Shown piece by piece: positions 26,893 through 35,586 of a DNA stretch of 64,000 bases; positions within the stretch are counted from its first letter, which is position 1, and each line of letters starts with the position of its first letter. The stretch is from DATFKA01 sp042095835 (GTDB lineage: Bacteria > Bacteroidota > Bacteroidia > Chitinophagales > Saprospiraceae). The translations under genes were made by a program, and so were the position numbers. The stretch is taken from positions 1 to 64,000 of the forward strand of contig JBELML010000020.1 of assembly GCA_042095835.1 (NCBI GenBank). The letters are read 5' to 3'. The notes beneath the pieces are model-generated. The model did not search any database and had not been told where the DNA came from. It saw nothing but the letters and a program-made list of their open reading frames with translations.

Positions 26893-27396
26893 ATGTCAAA
26901 AAACATTTTCACCATTGGCTTATTAGCCATAGTAAGTATGCTGATGATGTCAGCTGCCAGTACCCACATCCCTTTTGATGAGCATAGCACTACTCCCACC
27001 ACTTTAAAAGGAGAGAAAAAATTCGATACCAATGCGCCTTTTGAATTGGTAAAACTAGTGCGCGATGATCTCGCTGCAAAAAGTCAACACACCGCATTAT
27101 CAAAAAAAGAGGCAAGAATGCTCAAAAAACTGGATAAAAAGGTGGAAAAATGGGATATGCAATATAAGCGACGCGCAGCTAAAGGCAAACCCGGCAGGGA
27201 TAAATCCTGGATTGCAGCCTTATTATTGTGTTTCTTCCTTGGCTACCTGGGAATCCATCGATTCTATCTTGGTTATACCTGGCAGGGCGTTGTCCAATTA
27301 TTAACCCTTGGCGGCTTCGGCATCTGGGCGCTTATTGATTTCATTCGAATCCTTGTGAGGGATCTGTATCCTAAGTATGGCGATTATGTGGATTAG
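26893..27396 (+). CDS. TM2-domain membrane protein
   Basis: The 167-residue protein begins with a signal or anchor segment (residues 4-25), then a charged linker with a helical, Lys-rich section (about 60-100). It ends in a TM2 domain: KSWIAALLLCFFLGYLGIHRFYLG and a second helix LLTLGGFGIWALIDFIRILV. The GxHRFYxG turn between the two helices is the family hallmark. TM2 proteins are widespread but mostly of unknown role. The 240 bases that follow hold a TGAATG-like tract and no gene. Confidence 0.82.
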   Translation: MSKNIFTIGLLAIVSMLMMSAASTHIPFDEHSTTPTTLKGEKKFDTNAPFELVKLVRDDLAAKSQHTALSKKEARMLKKLDKKVEKWDMQYKRRAAKGKPGRDKSWIAALLLCFFLGYLGIHRFYLGYTWQGVVQLLTLGGFGIWALIDFIRILVRDLYPKYGDYVD

Positions 27397-27409
27397 TCGT
27401 AAAGCGTGA

Positions 27410-27472
27410 TTTATCAATGCGTGAATGTGTCAATAGGTATAAAATGTACACATTGAATCATTAACTGAAGGT
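27410..27472. repeat. TGAATG-type low-complexity tract with inverted arms
   Basis: GCGTGAATGTGTCAAT and the reverse-oriented ACACATTGAATCATTAAC face each other here. The second piece is the reverse complement of wording found at 5112 and 42902 (GTTAATGATTCA). It starts 14 bases after the TM2 gene stop. Confidence 0.45.
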
Positions 27473-27638
27473 TACTTTCGATATCTTTTTGCAAAAACTT
27501 GCCTCATTGGCGTTAGATTTTAACTAAAGCTATCATATATTTATAGTATTCCTAGGTTCACACCAAAGTCCTAACAAAACCCAGGTGGAGGATGCCGAAA
27601 ATCCTGAAGAGTAGGCCACATTAAAAACCATTACCAGC

Positions 27639-27932
27639 ATGAAAAATGCTTTAAAAAGCCTTGCCCTAGTCTGTGTACTAGCCATGACCTTAAGCTCCTG
27701 TTATACCTATACCGTCACGGTGGGTGAAGGAGCCCAAACCGGTGTACAAACCAAAAAAATGAACCATTATCTGATCTACGGTCTTGCCCCAGTTGGCCTG
27801 GCTGATGCAGAAGAGATGGCCAATGGTGCCGAAAACTACGATGTGACGATTACGCACACGTTCATCGATGGACTAATCGCCAGTATTACCTTTGGTATTT
27901 ATACACCAACAACTACCATTGTTACAAAGTAA
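27639..27932 (+). CDS. Bor-like lipoprotein
   Basis: This 97-residue lipoprotein has a signal ending in LSSC (Cys21). Its mature part resembles lambda Bor/Iss proteins: a beta-rich opening YTVTVGEGAQ, HYLIYGLAPVGLADAEEMANGAENYDV, and the family ending FIDGLIASITFGIYTP. Bor is a phage-encoded outer-membrane lipoprotein linked to serum resistance in E. coli; Bacteroidota homologues have no known role. No phage genes surround it. The next small gene begins 41 bases later. Confidence 0.72.
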   Translation: MKNALKSLALVCVLAMTLSSCYTYTVTVGEGAQTGVQTKKMNHYLIYGLAPVGLADAEEMANGAENYDVTITHTFIDGLIASITFGIYTPTTTIVTK

Positions 27933-27973
27933 TTTCACTTGGGTGTCCACTGTGGCACCCACATTTCAATGTT

Positions 27974-28174
27974 ATGAATAGCCTAAAAAAAATAGCCTTT
28001 TACCTTGGTCTTTTTATCATAGTTGCCGCCATCATCAGTTCAGTACCCTATATTTTAGATTATCAAAAGCTTTCCGATTATGGAAAAGGCTTCATCTGGG
28101 GCAAGGTCATTTTATTTGGCTTAGGCGGGCTACTGATCTTCTTCAGCCGTTGGAAGCGCGCGCCTATTTCTTGA
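27974..28174 (+). CDS. Small two-helix membrane protein, unknown
   Basis: The 66-residue protein has two hydrophobic helices (about residues 8-27 and 42-59), with a short loop (LDYQKLSDYGKGF) and a basic C-terminus (RWKRAP). I recognise no family. It follows the Bor-like gene by 41 bases and may be co-transcribed. Its last 11 bases overlap the end of the convergent P1 peptidase gene. Confidence 0.6.
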   Translation: MNSLKKIAFYLGLFIIVAAIISSVPYILDYQKLSDYGKGFIWGKVILFGLGGLLIFFSRWKRAPIS

Positions 28175-29285
28175 GTAGTTGCTTTTCTTTCAAGCGCTCG
28201 ATGACTTGATCTACTGGTAGCTGAGGAACAGTATACCCATTTCCCTTCATCGTCTGTGCCGCGAACAGGGAATTGATAATGGCCTCCTCCGTAGCATCTA
28301 TTGTTGCCTGAAAAAGACTCGTCATCTGACTATTGCGTAACTCCTGACGAGACATCTCTTTTTCATCAGATCGATAGGCTACCAAATTGCCTTGGTAATT
28401 AGAGAAGGCGATTACATAATCACCACTGCCATTAGAAGCGATGCCGCCCGCCCGCGCGAGCCCTAGAATGGCACGTTTAGCGAGGCGCTTAAGATTGCGA
28501 CTGAGCAGTGGGGCATCAGTAGCGACGATAATCATACAACTGCCATCTTTGTCTGCTTTTCCCTCTTGAGCTTGGCGGTAGCTGCGGTACAGATCACTGA
28601 AGTCTAGGCCGCCAATTTTTAGGTTGCCCCCAAAATTCGTTTGCACCAAAACGCCCAAAGTATAGTCGCCAACCTTGCGAGAAGCTGTACCGATACCACC
28701 TTTCCAACCAAAACAAACCGTACCTGTACCGGCACCCACATTTCCCTCCTGCACTTTTCCAGATTGTGCTGCTTCAATGGCTTGTACCACTTGTTTTGGT
28801 GTAATGGGTTGAGAACGGATATCATTAAGCCGTCCATCATTGGTTTCGCCAATTAGCGGGTTGACCGAGCGTACTTCTTCATTGCCTTTTTGATCTAATA
28901 CATAGCGTATCACTCCATTGGCTGCGATAGGAACGCTGAGCGTATTGGTCAGTACAATCGGAGTTTCTAAATTGCCCAGCTCCTCGACTTGGGAGTAGCC
29001 CATGAGTTTACCAAAGCCATTGCCTAGATAAATCGCAGCGGGTACTTTTTGCTGAAAGATATTACCTTGATGAGCAAGAATAGCGGTGATTCCAGTCCGG
29101 ATTTTTTGGCCTCTGATATTGGTGATCTGTCCAACCTGTACGCCAGGTACATCTGTGATGGCATTATTGATGCCCGTTGGTAAATCTCCGAAAGGTATGC
29201 CATAGGTGCGTGGACGGTCTTGGGCTTGCATGCTTGAAAAATTAAGTACAAAAAACAAAGTTATGGTTAGCTGATAAAATCGCAT
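28164..29285 (-). CDS. P1 (DmpA/BapA-type) aminopeptidase
   Basis: The 373-residue Ntn-hydrolase has a signal peptide (through ...SSMQAQ) and the DmpA family plan. TDVPGVQVGQ comes early, then GNGFGKLMG, GNVGAGTGTVCFGWKGGIGTASR, and the autocleavage region G248-S249 followed by CMIIVATDAPL. The serine freed by self-cleavage is the nucleophile in the family; IASNGSGDYVIAFS follows at about 282-295. Members remove N-terminal residues, including D- or beta-amino acids. Export suggests a periplasmic peptide-processing role. Monocistronic. Confidence 0.9.
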   Translation of the reverse strand: MRFYQLTITLFFVLNFSSMQAQDRPRTYGIPFGDLPTGINNAITDVPGVQVGQITNIRGQKIRTGITAILAHQGNIFQQKVPAAIYLGNGFGKLMGYSQVEELGNLETPIVLTNTLSVPIAANGVIRYVLDQKGNEEVRSVNPLIGETNDGRLNDIRSQPITPKQVVQAIEAAQSGKVQEGNVGAGTGTVCFGWKGGIGTASRKVGDYTLGVLVQTNFGGNLKIGGLDFSDLYRSYRQAQEGKADKDGSCMIIVATDAPLLSRNLKRLAKRAILGLARAGGIASNGSGDYVIAFSNYQGNLVAYRSDEKEMSRQELRNSQMTSLFQATIDATEEAIINSLFAAQTMKGNGYTVPQLPVDQVIERLKEKQLLKK

Positions 29286-29448
29286 CTTATAGGATTAATA
29301 TTTACAAAATATCGGTCATTTTACCGTTTGTACATTAACAAACTCCTAAACTAATCAACTTATCGAAAAATTTAGCTTTCCATTAACACCCCTTTGAGCT
29401 TGGCCAACGTTTCAAGATTGGAGTGAAAGTTTTTTGAGGTCCAAAACT

Positions 29449-29473
29449 TTAGCCTTCTAAAAGAATTTTGGAC
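29449..29473. other. Hairpin GTCCAAAA/TTTTGGAC
   Basis: An 8-bp perfect outer stem closes a short loop in the 300-base divergent region between the P1 peptidase and DUF4197 genes. No poly-T tail follows directly on either strand, so it is a regulatory or processing hairpin rather than a standard terminator. Confidence 0.4.
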
Positions 29474-29495
29474 TTACTTTTAACTTCATTTGAAT

Positions 29496-29564
29496 ATTAT
29501 TCATCTACCGATGCTTACTCTTCCGCTTCAGCGTACGCGGGTAGTGTAGGTAGAAATCATTATA
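29496..29564 (+). promoter_or_regulatory. 5'-leader hairpin element, copy R1 (DUF4197 gene)
   Basis: The core words ATTATTCATCTACCG and TAGGTAGAAATCATTA bracket a 34-base insert whose CTACC/GGTAG ends are complementary. It ends about 20 bases before the ATG at 29584. Related elements precede PadR (35902-35945) and the DUF2480 gene (41833-41865), always in the same orientation relative to the gene. Confidence 0.6.
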
Positions 29565-29583
29565 ACATATAACATTGATCAAT

Positions 29584-30306
29584 ATGAAAAAGTACTTTTC
29601 CTTATTACTTGTCCTTGCTTTATTTACCAGCTGTGGTAGTACCCAAGACTTGGGTGGCATTCTCAAAAAAGTAGGAGAAACCATCTCTGGCCCTACTGGT
29701 GAGGAGATGGGACTCGGCCTCAAAGAAGCCTTAAACAAGGGCGTAGATGATGCCGTTGGCTTCCTTTCTGCGGAAGACGGCTACCTTGGCTCCGCCTATA
29801 AAATTCTTTTGCCCGAAGAGGCGCAAAAAGTAACTAAAAAATTAAGAGGCGTACCAGGTTTCTCTGATTTCGAAGCCGATTTAGTAGAAAAGCTGAATCG
29901 TGCTGCCGAAGGTGCTGCGGCTAAAGCTTCCCCTATTTTCCTCAGTGCGATTAAGCAGATGACTTTTGAAGATGCCTACAACATCCTCACAGGTGAGCAG
30001 GATGCTGCTACGCGTTACCTGGAAAAAACCACTTACGATCAGTTGTACAACGAGTTTCGTCCAGTGATCATTTCTTCTCTTGATGAAGTCAATGCTAGGG
30101 AGCTTTGGAAAAAAGGAGCCGATACTTATAATAAAATCCCCTTCGTAGGTAGTAAAGTAAACCCAGAACTAGATGACTACGTAGCTGGTAAGGCTTTGGC
30201 GGGCTTATTTAGTTTGGTGGAGCAAAAGGAAGCAGGTATTCGCGAGAATCCAGCTGAGCGGACCTCCGATCTTTTGAAAAAAGTATTTGCAGTACAAGAT
30301 AACTAG
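29584..30306 (+). CDS. DUF4197 lipoprotein
   Basis: This lipoprotein of about 240 residues has a signal ending FTSC. The mature chain is helical and matches DUF4197: GLKEALNKGVDDAVGFLSAEDGYLG near the N-terminus, KILLPEEAQK, FEDAYNILTGEQDAATRYLEKTT in the middle, and a C-terminal ...NPAERTSDLLKKVF. The family is common in Bacteroidota and proteobacteria and has no assigned function. The ATG at 29584 is chosen over a TTG three codons upstream. The 5' leader holds hairpin element R1, and a 10-bp-stem hairpin follows the gene. Confidence 0.85.
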   Translation: MKKYFSLLLVLALFTSCGSTQDLGGILKKVGETISGPTGEEMGLGLKEALNKGVDDAVGFLSAEDGYLGSAYKILLPEEAQKVTKKLRGVPGFSDFEADLVEKLNRAAEGAAAKASPIFLSAIKQMTFEDAYNILTGEQDAATRYLEKTTYDQLYNEFRPVIISSLDEVNARELWKKGADTYNKIPFVGSKVNPELDDYVAGKALAGLFSLVEQKEAGIRENPAERTSDLLKKVFAVQDN

Positions 30307-30320
30307 TAGATACAGCTTTG

Positions 30321-30364
30321 TTGTGCCGGGATTTAGAGGGCTATACAATCCAAGCCCGGCACAA
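30321..30364 (+). terminator. Hairpin after the DUF4197 gene
   Basis: TTGTGCCGGG and CCCGGCACAA form a perfect 10-bp stem around a 24-base loop, 15 bases after the stop codon. The T-run (30381-30388) comes only after a 16-base gap, so this is a likely but not textbook terminator. Confidence 0.6.
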
Positions 30365-30400
30365 CTAAGCCTACCACTTTATTTTTTTTGGAAAAACAGT

Positions 30401-30408
30401 TAGATTTG
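30401..30408 (+). promoter_or_regulatory. Candidate -7 box of the T9SS subtilase gene
   Basis: TAGATTTG fits TAnnTTTG and lies 22 bases ahead of the ATG at 30431. TTT instead of TTG is present at the -33 position with 20-base spacing. Confidence 0.4.
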
Positions 30409-30430
30409 GGAGAAATACACCCAAATTCTG

Positions 30431-32350
30431 ATGAAAACATTAACACCCTATTTCCAGAAAGGTATTTTCCTTTCGATTGCTTTCTTTTCTTTTCTTTCTA
30501 TTCAAGCTCAAGATGCTTTACTTTTTGATGAAATTCGATTGACGCAGGCCATCCAAGAATATGGATTGACTGGCCAGGGGACTATAATAGGTGTTCTGGA
30601 TCGAGGGATCGATTATCGACATCCTGATTTCATTAAAGCAGATGGTACATCTAGAATCTTAGCCATCCTTGATCTATCTGATGATAGCGGTGCCAATGCG
30701 GCTGACAATCCTGTTGGTGTAGGTACCGTTTATACTCAAGCCGAAATCAATGCAGCGCTATCAAATAACACCTTGCTTGCCACACGAGATGCCTCAGGAC
30801 ACGGTACCGTCACTGCAGGTATAGCCGCTGGTAATGGCCGAGCTAGTAACGATCAAGTATTAGGTATTGCTCCTGAGGCCGATTTAGTTATTGTAAAAAT
30901 CACAAGTGAAGGTGCCCCTGCACATAACGATCAGGCAGCTGAAGCTCCTTTTTCAGCTATTGATGAGCACCTCGATGAGGCCATCTCCTTTATCAATGGA
31001 ATAGCCGCAACCGAAGGCAAGCCTGTAGCTATGATTGCCAACTTTGGTTCCATACAAGGACCAATGGATGGGAGTAGTGCATTGAGCAGAGTAATAGATA
31101 ATAATTTTGGTGACAATTTCCCAGGCAAAGCTTTTGTTTGTGGCTCAAGTGATGATGGCGACCGGGATAACCATGCGGGAGGGTCTTTTACCCAAGGCCA
31201 GACGGTTTCGCTACAAATTAACAAGGAGACAGGAACCCTTAGAATGGACATGTGGCATCATGAGGACGATGTTTTAGAAATAGAAATCGTTACGCCTACC
31301 CAAACTTTTGGTCCCTATAACTCGCCCAATAATAATACTTCTGTTAACGACTTCACTAGTGAATATAACCTCTTTTATCAAGGCTCTGAGGTAGATTTCT
31401 TTGGTTCAACAAGTCCTCGCAAGGAGCTTCTCATCGATTTCAATGGTCCAAATGGAATATACACCCTAAATATTAAAGCCACTAGTATATCAAATGGGCG
31501 ATTTGATGCAGTATTGAACCCATCTCGTATCTTTTTGCAGGAGGATAATAAATTTCTAAGCTTTGTGGAGCCTGGATATACCATTTGGGATTTAGGATCA
31601 AGCAAGACCAATATTTGCCCCAATGCCTATGTGCTTAGAGACCGCTTCACTAATGCCTCTGGCGGTACCACCATCAATCGCACTGGCACTCAAAATGGCC
31701 CCGGCAGTATGTGGACGGGTAGTGGCCTTGGGCCTACTCAAGATGGTCGTATTGGTATTGATGTAGCAGTACCTGGAACAGACAATATAGGTGCCTATGG
31801 TCCTGATTCCTATTTTGCTACATTCGATTTTAATCTTACTCAGACTACTACAGCTACCTACGGTGTACTGGGAGCAGTGAGTGGCGCCAACCCCGTTTTG
31901 ACTGGCGTGATTGCCCTGATGTTTGAAGCAGATCCAAGCTTAACAGCTACTCGAATTAAAACGATTCTTCAGGAAACGGCGAGAGCAGATAATTTCACTG
32001 GAGAAGTTCCCAATACAACCTGGGGCTATGGAAAGCTAGATGCCTATGCAGCACTAAGCGAAGTAATCAGAATTGTGAATACGGAAGAATTTGAGGCTAG
32101 TCTTAGTGCTCAAATAAAAGTCACCCCACAACCCTTTAGTGAAAATGTCTGGATAGAGCGCCCTCTCAGTGCAACGCAAAAGAATCAAGTATTCCTCTTT
32201 GACGCACAAGGACAACAAATACAATCCATAATATGGGAGCAAGGGGCTACGCAATTACAACTATCTTTGCATCAGCTGCCTGCGGGATTGTATATCTTGA
32301 AAGGGCAGGGACAAAATAGCATCTTTACTAAACGCTTAGTTAAAAAGTAG
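30431..32350 (+). CDS. T9SS-exported S8 (subtilisin-like) peptidase
   Basis: This 639-residue secreted serine peptidase has a signal peptide (through ...SIQAQ), then the catalytic Asp in IIGVLDRGIDYRHPDF (D57) and the His in SGHGTVTAG (H124). The oxyanion Asn region is ANFGS (about 204), and the candidate Ser is S484 in VSGANPVLTG. The usual G-T-S around the nucleophile is A-V-S here, an unusual variant. A large insertion (about 250-400) separates His and Ser. The C-terminal 75 residues are a T9SS type A sorting domain (VTPQPFSENVWIERPL ... LPAGLYILKGQG ... TKRLVKK). The next gene begins 3 bases after the stop, so the two are probably co-expressed. Confidence 0.88.
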   Translation: MKTLTPYFQKGIFLSIAFFSFLSIQAQDALLFDEIRLTQAIQEYGLTGQGTIIGVLDRGIDYRHPDFIKADGTSRILAILDLSDDSGANAADNPVGVGTVYTQAEINAALSNNTLLATRDASGHGTVTAGIAAGNGRASNDQVLGIAPEADLVIVKITSEGAPAHNDQAAEAPFSAIDEHLDEAISFINGIAATEGKPVAMIANFGSIQGPMDGSSALSRVIDNNFGDNFPGKAFVCGSSDDGDRDNHAGGSFTQGQTVSLQINKETGTLRMDMWHHEDDVLEIEIVTPTQTFGPYNSPNNNTSVNDFTSEYNLFYQGSEVDFFGSTSPRKELLIDFNGPNGIYTLNIKATSISNGRFDAVLNPSRIFLQEDNKFLSFVEPGYTIWDLGSSKTNICPNAYVLRDRFTNASGGTTINRTGTQNGPGSMWTGSGLGPTQDGRIGIDVAVPGTDNIGAYGPDSYFATFDFNLTQTTTATYGVLGAVSGANPVLTGVIALMFEADPSLTATRIKTILQETARADNFTGEVPNTTWGYGKLDAYAALSEVIRIVNTEEFEASLSAQIKVTPQPFSENVWIERPLSATQKNQVFLFDAQGQQIQSIIWEQGATQLQLSLHQLPAGLYILKGQGQNSIFTKRLVKK

Positions 32351-32353
32351 TCC

Positions 32354-32923
32354 ATGCGCTTTAAAGCAATCATTTATTGGAGTATAGCTTTCCTTTGGTC
32401 TGGTTTCACAAGTGGTCAGGAAAGCTACACTTCCTATTTTACGGGCAATACTATAGATACTATTTCTCAGCCTATAGGAGGCATCTGTATGATGGGAGGT
32501 TCGGTGGAAAACGACAATGCCATGCGCTGGTTTTTAGAACGTGCTGATGGTGGAGATGTTCTCGTATTGCGCGCGAGTGGATCTGATGGATACTGGCTAC
32601 ACTGGGCTGTTGAGAATGGTAAATTTGAAGAGAGCGTGGGCACTGCCGCTAATTGCCTCACCGTATCTACTCTAGAAAACCAACAGAAATTACCCATTCG
32701 CTTTTATCCTAATCCTACCTCCGATACGCTTTTCATAGAATCTCCAGTAGAAATGGTATCCGTACAAGTACACAACCTGGAGGGCAAACCCATTTTTCAA
32801 AGTAAGCTTGAAAAAGCGAATCAAATGGTGGTCCCCTTCCATGATTTTACTAGTGGTATTTATACCATACTAGTAAAAACGCTGGAAGGAGAATATACCG
32901 GAAAGCTTATCTATAAACATTAA
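32354..32923 (+). CDS. Secreted T9SS protein, apparent remnant of an S51/cyanophycinase-like peptidase
   Basis: The 189-residue protein has a signal peptide (through ...TSGQ), then SYTSYFTGNTIDT, GGICMMGG and GGDVLVLRASGSDGY. This block resembles the N-terminus of secreted cyanophycinase-like (peptidase S51) proteins of Bacteroidota as I know them. After about 75 residues it runs directly into a short linker and a T9SS type A sorting domain (IRFYPNPTSDTLFIESP ... GIYTILVKT). The central catalytic part expected in such proteins (with its Ser nucleophile) is absent, as if removed by an in-frame deletion. It lies 3 bases after the subtilase and overlaps the convergent ABC permease by 4 bases. 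It may be a remnant, or a small protein with a new role. Confidence 0.6.
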   Translation: MRFKAIIYWSIAFLWSGFTSGQESYTSYFTGNTIDTISQPIGGICMMGGSVENDNAMRWFLERADGGDVLVLRASGSDGYWLHWAVENGKFEESVGTAANCLTVSTLENQQKLPIRFYPNPTSDTLFIESPVEMVSVQVHNLEGKPIFQSKLEKANQMVVPFHDFTSGIYTILVKTLEGEYTGKLIYKH

Positions 32924-35586
32924 TCCGTTTTGAGTACATCAACCGGTTGCTGACTGGCTGCTCGATAACTTTGTAGACTCACCAATAGAATAACAAGCAT
33001 TGCGGAAAATAAGCCGGCCCCTAAAATCACCCAAATTTGAGGTTCGATTCGAAAAGCAAAGCTAGATAACCACTGGCTTGCAAATAAGATCGCAAGAGGG
33101 CCTGCAACTAAAGTCGACAGGAGTAACAATTGGATAAATTCTTTATTAAACCCAAATAAAATACTACTAATCGACGCCCCTAGAACTTTACGAATACCGA
33201 TCTCCTTTTGCCTACTATAGGCAAGGTAGGAAACCATACCCGCCAAGCCCATTAGGGCAAGTAGCATCGCTAAAAAGCTTAAGCCTCCAATCAGTGTTCC
33301 CGATCGTTTTTCGGCTATATATAATTGATCTAATCGATCCTCAAGAAATTGAAATTGGAAAGGACGTTCTTTTTCAACCTCTAGATAAGCATGCTGAATT
33401 TTACTGATGGTCTGTGGCCAATCTTCAGTATTCGCCGACACAAGTGCTTGATATGCCCATCCTGGTTCCTTGGCTACCGAGATAAGCAGAGACTGATTGG
33501 AGTATTTCAGACTAAAGAACTTATAATCATCCACAATTCCATCAATCACATGGGGAACACCATAGCCAAATTCTTCATTTTCCCATTCTGGTTCAGAGAC
33601 TAGAACCTCTCCAATTAAATCTTCGGGTTGTACGCCTTTTATCTTCGCCAGTTTCTCCGCGGCAGTTCGGTTAATTACGAATACCTCCTCTTTTCCTTTC
33701 TCCAATTCTTCGCAAGCTTCACAAGCAATATTGAGTGCCTTGAGCAAATTATAATCGACGTATTGGTCGGTCCCATCTGAGAGGGTTACGTCTGTATCTT
33801 TCATCTTGTAGGTGGATTGATTGTACATATCCGATCCTGGTATTCCATTGGCACCTACGCCCTTAATTTCTGGTATGCTAGCTAGCGCCGTTCGAAGTTG
33901 TTGATATTTTTCAGCACCGTCAATATCAAAAAAGAGCACACCTTCTTTGGTAAATCCGAGGTTTTTATTTTTTACAAAATCCAATTGCTGGTAGATATAC
34001 ACGGTGACACTCATCAGGCCAATCACCAAAATAAACTGACTCGCAATCAGCATATTCCGTAGATTGAAAATGCGGTTCCCAAATACTTTACTCAATTTAC
34101 CACCAAAGAGGGAAAGCATAGATTTACGGCCATAAACCAAGGCTGGGTATACTCCACTTAAAAAGCCTGTCAGCAGCAAAAACCCTAATAATATGCCCAA
34201 AGAACTGGGTTCCCAAAGAACGCTTCGATCCAAATCGAGCCCCATGGTCTCAAAAAATGCAGGTAAAATGATAGAAAGCAAGAGCAAACAAACGGGAAAA
34301 CATAACAAGGCTAGTAAAATAGCTTCCGCCAATAACTGAAAGCTGATATCTGCTGACTGAGCACCCATTACTTTGCGCACACCCAATTCTTTCTGCCGAT
34401 CGGCATACATGGCGATAGATAGATTGGTATAATTGGTTAAAATGATCAATAGTATTATTAAGCCTACAATACCAAAGGTTTTGAGGTAAATCGTATTCGC
34501 TACAGGCTTTAATTCGTACAGCGTGTCTGGTGTAAAATGGATATCTGCCAAGGCTACGTGGTGTATTCCTTTTTGTAAAACATCCTCCGAACGCCCAGGA
34601 TAAACCTTATCTACATCATTGTTGAGCTGGGTCATCAATCGATCAATCGACTGTTGAGGCTCTAATTTAAAATAAGTATAGGCCGCCCAACTTGGAATGG
34701 CTTTTTGGTAAACAATCCAGTCGAAGTCATAGTGGCGATTTGGTGGAACATCATCAACTACTGCCGAAAGGCTGTAAAGTTCTCCTCTTACTTCTAGTGT
34801 TTTACCTAAAAGCGGCTGCTCCTTCCAGGATTTACCAAACCAAGCTTCAGCCAAAGACTTGGTCAATACTACACTTTGAAATTGGTCAAAAGCATTTTCG
34901 ACAGAACCTAAAAGGTATTCTTGAGGAAAGATATCGTTGAAAGCCGTCCCTGTATTGGTGTACAAAACATTGTCAGCTATAAACTCTCGACCATCCACTT
35001 TTACATAAAATTGGTCCCTTCCACCAATATCCGATTCTGAGGGTACAAAATGACAGGCTTGCACCACTCCATCGTATCCTTTTAGATGATTAATGAGCTG
35101 AAGTTGATCCTCAGGTGCTGTACCATAGTAATCTACAAAACTCATACAGGTGTACATCTGCACTCGATACTCATTCATCAGCCGATAAACCTGCTGATGG
35201 TCTGGTGTATCTTGATCGTAGGTATATTCATTTCTGAGATAAAAAAAGATGAGTAGAATAGCTGAGATCCCCACAGATAAGCCGGCAAGGTTGAGTGTCG
35301 TAAATACTTTGCGATGCCAAATATTACGAATGGCTATCTTGAAATAGTTATTAAACATTGGTAAAATTTGCTTGGCTCTTGAGTATTTCTCAAAAGCGTA
35401 TGGTTTGAAAAATCGGGTGACATCGTAGATATACTGGCGTTTGGCATAAGTAGGGCCTCTAGTCTTGAGATGATGATAAAAAGCCTCATGCAAATCGCCC
35501 TGGATTTCTTCTAGGAGATACTCATCACAAAACCACTCCAGAAATCGATCTGCCCACTTGGGAGGATGTTGTGCGTATTGCTTCAT
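32920..35586 (-). CDS. ABC transporter permease with prefix domain (FtsX/MacB-like)
   Basis: The protein (about 888 residues) begins with a cytoplasmic permease-prefix domain (QHPPKWADRFLEWFC ... EIQGDLHEAF, about residues 3-70). Two FtsX-like permease units with MacB-type periplasmic cores follow: RNIWHRKVFTTLNLAGLSVG opens the first, and RKELGVRKVMGA and RQKEIGIRKVLGASISSI mark the paired FtsX segments. About eight membrane helices are visible. The ATG at 35586 overlaps the padR stop as ATGA, an indication of coupling. Such permeases act with a separate ATPase, not present here, in export or signalling at the envelope. An upstream in-frame ATG (35610) is less likely. Confidence 0.88.
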   Translation of the reverse strand: MKQYAQHPPKWADRFLEWFCDEYLLEEIQGDLHEAFYHHLKTRGPTYAKRQYIYDVTRFFKPYAFEKYSRAKQILPMFNNYFKIAIRNIWHRKVFTTLNLAGLSVGISAILLIFFYLRNEYTYDQDTPDHQQVYRLMNEYRVQMYTCMSFVDYYGTAPEDQLQLINHLKGYDGVVQACHFVPSESDIGGRDQFYVKVDGREFIADNVLYTNTGTAFNDIFPQEYLLGSVENAFDQFQSVVLTKSLAEAWFGKSWKEQPLLGKTLEVRGELYSLSAVVDDVPPNRHYDFDWIVYQKAIPSWAAYTYFKLEPQQSIDRLMTQLNNDVDKVYPGRSEDVLQKGIHHVALADIHFTPDTLYELKPVANTIYLKTFGIVGLIILLIILTNYTNLSIAMYADRQKELGVRKVMGAQSADISFQLLAEAILLALLCFPVCLLLLSIILPAFFETMGLDLDRSVLWEPSSLGILLGFLLLTGFLSGVYPALVYGRKSMLSLFGGKLSKVFGNRIFNLRNMLIASQFILVIGLMSVTVYIYQQLDFVKNKNLGFTKEGVLFFDIDGAEKYQQLRTALASIPEIKGVGANGIPGSDMYNQSTYKMKDTDVTLSDGTDQYVDYNLLKALNIACEACEELEKGKEEVFVINRTAAEKLAKIKGVQPEDLIGEVLVSEPEWENEEFGYGVPHVIDGIVDDYKFFSLKYSNQSLLISVAKEPGWAYQALVSANTEDWPQTISKIQHAYLEVEKERPFQFQFLEDRLDQLYIAEKRSGTLIGGLSFLAMLLALMGLAGMVSYLAYSRQKEIGIRKVLGASISSILFGFNKEFIQLLLLSTLVAGPLAILFASQWLSSFAFRIEPQIWVILGAGLFSAMLVILLVSLQSYRAASQQPVDVLKTD

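Noticed and set aside
27540..27622. A 28-codon frame ending ...KTQVEDAENPEE before the Bor-like gene, possibly a gene remnant
   Set aside because: It has no start codon and no family resemblance. It is short enough to occur by chance.
29350..29475. Minus-strand frame ending FWTSKNFHSNLETLAKLKGV, possibly a decayed small gene
   Set aside because: It looks protein-like but has no start in frame (an ATG lies in another frame) and I recognise no family. A frameshifted remnant cannot be excluded.
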